DNA of 64,000 bases, from assembly GCA_045631225.1 (NCBI GenBank), contig JAZQUG010000044.1:92935-156934 (forward strand), written 5' to 3'. This document shows, in pieces, positions 59,999 through 64,000 of this stretch. The translations under genes and the position numbers were made by a program. The DNA is from Fimenecus sp045631225. Its GTDB lineage: Bacteria; Bacillota; Clostridia; Oscillospirales; Acutalibacteraceae. Below the pieces are notes generated by a model. That model was given only the letters and a program-made list of their open reading frames with translations. It did no database searches and was not told where the DNA came from. Each line of letters begins with the position of its first letter. Position 1 is the stretch's first letter.

Positions 59999-61732
59999 TT
60001 AATATTTCTTTCTTGCCACATATGATGTGTGAAGAATATCGTGAGCCTTATGGCTACCCGGTTTACCGAGGAACTCTGTATAAAGAGTCTTGATAGCTTC
60101 ATTTTCGTGTGACTTTCTGACTGCGTTATTTCTGTCAGCTGTGTAAAGAGCCTCTGCACGACGAGCCTTAAGGTCAACGAAGTTACGAACAACAGCGTGC
60201 TGAATTGGCTGACCACCACCGTTGATACAACCACCAGGACAACCCATAATCTCGATGAAGAGATATTCGCTTGTACCTGCTTTAATCTGTTCCATAAGAA
60301 CCTTTGCATTCTTTGTACCAGAAGCTACTGCAACCTTAATCTTCTTACCAGCTACATCGTATTCAGCTTCCTTAACGCCTTCCATACCACGAACAGCTGT
60401 AAAGTCAACGTCTTCGAGTGTTTCACCTGTAAGCTTTTCAACTGCTGTACGAAGAGCAGCTTCCATAACGCCACCTGTTGCACCGAAGATTGTTGAAGCG
60501 CCTGTGCTTTCGCCAAATGGATTGTCGAATTCTTCATCAGGAAGATGCTTGAAGAAGATACCTGCACTTTCAATCATACGGGCCAGTTCTCTTGTTGTAA
60601 GAGCGATATCAACATCAGGATAACCAGATGCATTCTGGTCATCACGCTTTGTTTCAAACTTTTTAGCTGTACAAGGCATGATACCAACAACAACCATATC
60701 CTTAGGGTCCATTCCAAGCTTTTCAGCGTAGTATGTCTTCATAATTGCACCGAACATCTGCTGTGGTGATTTACAACTTGAAAGGTGAGGAATCTGTTCC
60801 GGATAATAGTGTTCACAGTACTTAATCCAACCTGGTGAGCATGATGTAATCATCGGAAGTGTTCCACCATTCTGAACTCTTTCAATAAGTTCATTAGCTT
60901 CTTCCATAATTGTAAGGTCAGCAGCATAGTCTGTGTCGAATACTTTATCGAAACCAAGACGACGAAGTGCTGCAACCATTTTACCTTCAACATTTGTACC
61001 GATGTGCATACCGAATGCTTCACCAAGTGTTGCACGGATTGAAGGAGCTGTCTGAACAATAACGAACTTTTCAGGGTCGTTGATTGCTGCAAGAACCTTA
61101 TCTGTATCATCCTTTTCAACGATAGCACCTGTTGGACAGTTAACGATACACTGACCACAAGAGATACATGAAACATCTGCAAGATCCTTATCAAATGCTG
61201 AGCTTACGTGAGTATCAAAACCACGAGCATTAGCACCGATAACTGAAATACCCTGCTGGTCACAAGCTGCGATACAACGACGGCAAAGGATACACTTATT
61301 GTTATCTCTTACCATGTGAGCTGCTGAATCGTCGAAGTTGTAACGAACCATTTCACCGTCAAAACGATCTTCGATATCTACACCGAATTCCTTGCAAAGC
61401 TTCTGAAGTTCACAAGTTCCGCTGCGAACACATGAAAGACATTTTCTATCATGATTTGAAAGGATAAGTTCAAGAGTCATCTTTCTTGAATGTCTTACCT
61501 TTTCTGTATTTGTAAAGATTTCCATTCCCTCATTTACCGGGAATACGCAAGATGCAACAAGGCTTCTTGCACCCTTAACTTCTACCATACAGATACGACA
61601 AGCACCAATCTGGTTAATGTCCTTAAGGTAGCAAAGTGTTGGGATTTCAATACCTGCATAACGAGCAGCTTCAAGGATAGTGCTGCCCTTTGGTACTGAA
61701 TAAGGTTTATTGTTAATTTTAATATTTACCAT
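59999..61732 (-). CDS. hydA: [FeFe] hydrogenase catalytic subunit, NADH-linked multimeric type
   Basis: The 577-residue protein reduces protons to H2. From the N terminus: a 2Fe-2S domain (C34, C45, C48, C62), a His-Cys3 4Fe-4S site (H94, C98, C101, C107), two 4Fe-4S ferredoxin motifs (C147-C157 and C189-C199), and the H-cluster domain. L1 is TSCSPGW (C298), L2 is IMPCTAKKFE (C354) and L3 is EIMGCPGGCINGGGQP (C498, C502). Most [FeFe] hydrogenases have TSCCPGW at L1. The layout and the neighbouring hydB point to the electron-bifurcating group A type, which uses both NADH and reduced ferredoxin. Last gene of its operon. Confidence 0.94.
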   Translation of the reverse strand: MVNIKINNKPYSVPKGSTILEAARYAGIEIPTLCYLKDINQIGACRICMVEVKGARSLVASCVFPVNEGMEIFTNTEKVRHSRKMTLELILSNHDRKCLSCVRSGTCELQKLCKEFGVDIEDRFDGEMVRYNFDDSAAHMVRDNNKCILCRRCIAACDQQGISVIGANARGFDTHVSSAFDKDLADVSCISCGQCIVNCPTGAIVEKDDTDKVLAAINDPEKFVIVQTAPSIRATLGEAFGMHIGTNVEGKMVAALRRLGFDKVFDTDYAADLTIMEEANELIERVQNGGTLPMITSCSPGWIKYCEHYYPEQIPHLSSCKSPQQMFGAIMKTYYAEKLGMDPKDMVVVGIMPCTAKKFETKRDDQNASGYPDVDIALTTRELARMIESAGIFFKHLPDEEFDNPFGESTGASTIFGATGGVMEAALRTAVEKLTGETLEDVDFTAVRGMEGVKEAEYDVAGKKIKVAVASGTKNAKVLMEQIKAGTSEYLFIEIMGCPGGCINGGGQPIQHAVVRNFVDLKARRAEALYTADRNNAVRKSHENEAIKTLYTEFLGKPGSHKAHDILHTSYVARKKY

Positions 61733-61747
61733 TATTTTGCACTCTCC

Positions 61748-63535
61748 TTACTTTTTAATAATAGCGCCGAACTTACATGAATCGATACATACGCCACACT
61801 TGATACACTTGTTGCTGTCGATTTCGTGTGGATTCTTAACTGTACCGCTGATAGCACCAACAGGACACTTTCTTGCGCAGAGTGTACAACCCTTACAAGC
61901 GTCAGCAACGATTTCATACTTAACAAGCTTCTTACAAACGCCTGCAGGACAAGTTTTATCAACAACGTGAGCAATATATTCATCACGGAAGAACTTAAGA
62001 GTTGCAAGAACAGGGTTTGGAGCTGTCTGACCAAGACCACAAAGTGAGTTTTCTTTGATGTAATAGCAAAGTTCTTCAAGTTCATCAAGATCTTTAAGAG
62101 TTGCTTTACCATCAGTAATCTTTTCGAGCATTTCACGAAGTCTCTTTGTACCGATACGACAAGGAGTACACTTACCACAAGATTCATCAACTGTGAAGTC
62201 AAGGAAGAACTTAGCAATGTCAACCATACAGTTGTCTTCGTCCATTACGATAAGACCACCTGAACCCATCATACAACCAATTGCTGTAAGGTTATCATAG
62301 TCGATTGGTGTGTCCATAAGAGAAGCAGGAATACATCCGCCTGAAGGACCACCAGTCTGAGCAGCCTTGAACTTCTTACCATTTGGAATACCGCCACCGA
62401 TTTCGTCGATAACTTCACGAAGAGTAGTACCCATAGGAACTTCAACAAGACCTGTGTTATTAATCTTACCGCCGAGAGCAAATACCTTAGTACCCTTTGA
62501 TTTTTCTGTACCCATTGATGCGAACCATTCAGCACCCTTGAGAATAATCTGTGGTACGTTAGCAAATGTTTCAACGTTATTTTCTGTTGTTGGTTTACCG
62601 AAAAGGCCCTTAACTGCAGGATATGGAGGACGAGGTCTTGGTTCACCACGATTACCTTCGATAGATGTCATAAGAGCTGTTTCTTCACCACAAACGAAAG
62701 CACCAGCGCCAAGACGGATATGAAGGTCAAAGTCGAAACCTGAATCGAAAATATTCTTACCTAAAAGACCATATTCACGAGCCTGGTCAATAGCAATCTG
62801 AAGTCTGTTAACCGCAATTGGATATTCAGCACGAACGTAAACGTAACCTTCTGTTGCACCTGTTGCATAACCACAGATAGCCATAGCTTCGATGATACAG
62901 TGTGGGTCACCTTCAAGAACTGAACGGTCCATGAATGCACCCGGGTCACCTTCGTCAGCATTACAAACAACATATTTCTGGTCAGCAGCATTAGCAGCTG
63001 TAAAACTCCATTTAAGACCTGTTGGGAATCCGCCGCCGCCACGACCACGAAGTCCTGAATCTTTAATTACCTGAACAACCTGTTCCGGTGTGTATTCTGT
63101 AAGACACTTAGCAAGAGCCTGATAACCATCAAAAGCTATGTACTCATCAATATTCTCCGGGTCAATAACACCACAGTTACGAAGAGCAACACGTTCCTGC
63201 TTTGCATAGAAGTTTGTGTCGTTAAGAGATTTAATTTCTGTTTCTGTTACTGTCTCATCATAGAGAAGTCTTGTAACAATTCTACCCTTGAGAAGGTGTT
63301 CTTCAACGATTTCAGGAATATCTTCAACCTGAACCTGTGAATAGAAGCTTCCTTCAGGATAAACAATCATAATTGGGCCGAGAGCACAAAGACCAAAACA
63401 TCCTGTTCTGATAACTTTGATTTCTTCACTAAGTCCTTTTTCAGCAATCTGAGCTTCAAGAGTCTCAATAATTGCCTGACTGTTTGAAGAGGTACAACCG
63501 GTACCGCCGCAAACAAGCACGTGTGAACGATACAT
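61748..63535 (-). CDS. hydB: NADH-binding hydrogenase subunit HydB (NuoF-like)
   Basis: The 595-residue flavoprotein passes electrons between NADH and the hydrogenase. An N-terminal thioredoxin-like 2Fe-2S domain (C9, C14, C46, C50) precedes the NuoF core with GLRGRGGGGFPTGLKW (161-176; NADH/FMN), EGDPGAFMDR and GAGAYVCGEE-like GAGAFVCGEETAL. The 4Fe-4S motif SCGKCTPCRIGTKRL and two C-terminal ferredoxin motifs (CKGCTLCARKCPVGAI, CIKCGVCIDSCKFGAI) complete it. This is the full HydB architecture of bifurcating hydrogenases. SD AGGAGG; 15 bp separate it from hydA. Confidence 0.95.
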   Translation of the reverse strand: MYRSHVLVCGGTGCTSSNSQAIIETLEAQIAEKGLSEEIKVIRTGCFGLCALGPIMIVYPEGSFYSQVQVEDIPEIVEEHLLKGRIVTRLLYDETVTETEIKSLNDTNFYAKQERVALRNCGVIDPENIDEYIAFDGYQALAKCLTEYTPEQVVQVIKDSGLRGRGGGGFPTGLKWSFTAANAADQKYVVCNADEGDPGAFMDRSVLEGDPHCIIEAMAICGYATGATEGYVYVRAEYPIAVNRLQIAIDQAREYGLLGKNIFDSGFDFDLHIRLGAGAFVCGEETALMTSIEGNRGEPRPRPPYPAVKGLFGKPTTENNVETFANVPQIILKGAEWFASMGTEKSKGTKVFALGGKINNTGLVEVPMGTTLREVIDEIGGGIPNGKKFKAAQTGGPSGGCIPASLMDTPIDYDNLTAIGCMMGSGGLIVMDEDNCMVDIAKFFLDFTVDESCGKCTPCRIGTKRLREMLEKITDGKATLKDLDELEELCYYIKENSLCGLGQTAPNPVLATLKFFRDEYIAHVVDKTCPAGVCKKLVKYEIVADACKGCTLCARKCPVGAISGTVKNPHEIDSNKCIKCGVCIDSCKFGAIIKK

Positions 63536-63547
63536 TATGTTTCCTCC

Positions 63548-63910
63548 TTATTTAACTGTGTATTCAGCAACAGGGTTACCGTTAACGATATGGTCATTAA
63601 CAACCTTTGCTACTTTATCAGCAGTCATTTTTACATAAGTTACTTTTTCTTTACCTGGCTGGATTACTTCAACGATAGGCTCGTACTGGCACATACCGAT
63701 ACAACCTGTCTGTGTAACACTTACATTTCTTACATTTCTTTTTTCAAGCTCCTCTGTAAGAGCCTTAAGAACAGGACGAGCACCCGCTGCTATACCGCAA
63801 GTTGCCATACCTACAACAACTCTGATACCATCGTTACCATCAGCATCACGAGCAGCAATCTGAGCCTGTGCTTTTTCTTTTATAGCAAGTAACTCTTCGA
63901 TTGATTTCAT
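63548..63910 (-). CDS. Thioredoxin-like 2Fe-2S ferredoxin subunit of the hydrogenase operon
   Basis: The 120-residue protein is a thioredoxin-fold 2Fe-2S domain like that at the N terminus of HydB: ATCGIAAGARPVL (C38) and TQTGCIGMCQYEPIV (C70, C74). Only three cysteines are visible where a 2Fe-2S cluster needs four ligands, a pattern I cannot confirm as usual for this subfamily. It follows a gene cut by the edge and precedes hydB by 12 bp, so it is probably a small electron-transfer part of the hydrogenase complex, separate from a NuoE/HydC subunit that may lie outside. Confidence 0.85.
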   Translation of the reverse strand: MKSIEELLAIKEKAQAQIAARDADGNDGIRVVVGMATCGIAAGARPVLKALTEELEKRNVRNVSVTQTGCIGMCQYEPIVEVIQPGKEKVTYVKMTADKVAKVVNDHIVNGNPVAEYTVK

Positions 63911-63927
63911 ATTATTTAGTCCTTTCG

Positions 63928-64000
63928 TTAATTCTTAAATAATTCGTCTGTCTGTTCCTTTATGTGACCTTCGATCCACATTATCACGGACGGCTCCGAA
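63928..64000 (-). CDS. C-terminal 24 codons of an upstream hyd-operon gene (cut by the window edge)
   Basis: On the minus strand a frame enters at the edge and ends at TAA 63930-63928, reading EPSVIMWIEGHIKEQTDELF near the end, 17 bp before the 2Fe-2S gene. A second frame is also open over this short piece, so the choice is tentative. In comparable operons the upstream genes are NuoE-like or histidine-kinase-type ATPase proteins, but the fragment is too short to tell. Confidence 0.4.
   Translation of the reverse strand, partial: SEPSVIMWIEGHIKEQTDELFKN

Noticed and set aside
1..64000. CRISPR array, rRNA operon or insertion sequence with transposase
   Set aside because: No regularly spaced repeats, no rRNA-like sequence and no transposase domain were seen on either strand.

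Overview
The window looks like chromosomal DNA of a low-GC, anaerobic, gut-type member of the Clostridia, most likely Oscillospiraceae/Ruminococcus-like. The evidence is AT-rich sequence with near-consensus sigma-A promoters, a pyruvate:ferredoxin oxidoreductase, a multimeric [FeFe] hydrogenase, a dockerin-bearing secreted protein, several glycosidases with sugar:cation symporters, and short palindromic repeats of a type common between genes in these bacteria. The family-level placement is inference. I see no rRNA, prophage, transposase, CRISPR array or conjugative module.

Layout. 1-10.8 kb is a carbohydrate region: a secreted GH51-like protein cut by the left edge, a divergent GH38 alpha-mannosidase with a GPH symporter and a zinc-ribbon membrane protein, nagB, and a GH13 alpha-1,6-type glucosidase with its own MFS carrier behind a promoter bracketed by two identical 8-mers. 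11-20.4 kb holds a lipoprotein, an exported endonuclease/exonuclease/phosphatase-type protein, two complete potassium uptake systems arranged tail to tail (trkA-trkH and ktrA-ktrB), alanine racemase, a small DedA-like membrane protein and a pyrophosphatase-like/Nudix fusion. 20.6-28 kb carries cell-surface genes (LCP ligase, polysaccharide deacetylase, a UbiA-type DPPR synthase), an intracellular GH51 arabinofuranosidase, and a decayed polytopic membrane glycosyltransferase-like gene with three frameshifts and one nonsense codon.

28-33 kb is the least ordinary part. It has an SPFH/zinc-ribbon protein with a membrane partner, two tandem paralogous genes for tiny exported acidic peptides (each with its own promoter, Shine-Dalgarno sequence and terminator), a PRPP-binding phosphoribosyltransferase and a secreted dockerin-DUF4474 protein. 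32.8-46.9 kb mixes two more GPH symporters, a small HEXXH membrane protein, a lipid kinase, glycyl-tRNA synthetase, a PutP-type sodium symporter, a CoA-transferase coupled to a free-standing E2-type acyltransferase domain, an exported alpha/beta hydrolase, an EndA-type nuclease with a small acidic partner, a radical SAM protein and a methyltransferase. 47.2-47.7 kb is a five-gene tRNA cluster (Val, Asp, Phe, Gly, Cys). 47.9-51.7 kb has metG-tatD, a Dabb protein and queH. 51.8-60 kb holds a CNNM/CBS protein, the highly expressed-looking PFOR gene, a zinc-ribbon membrane protein, mltG and a MATE exporter. 60-64 kb is the 3' part of a hydrogenase operon (2Fe-2S subunit, hydB, hydA).

How the genes work together: glycosidases and symporters import and cleave mannosides, alpha-glucosides and arabinosides. 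Sugar is oxidised through PFOR to reduced ferredoxin, and the bifurcating-type hydrogenase disposes of ferredoxin and NADH electrons as H2. The CoA-transferase is a plausible acid-forming step. No computation or database search was possible. Function calls rest on motifs read by eye, and coordinates of short sites were counted by hand.
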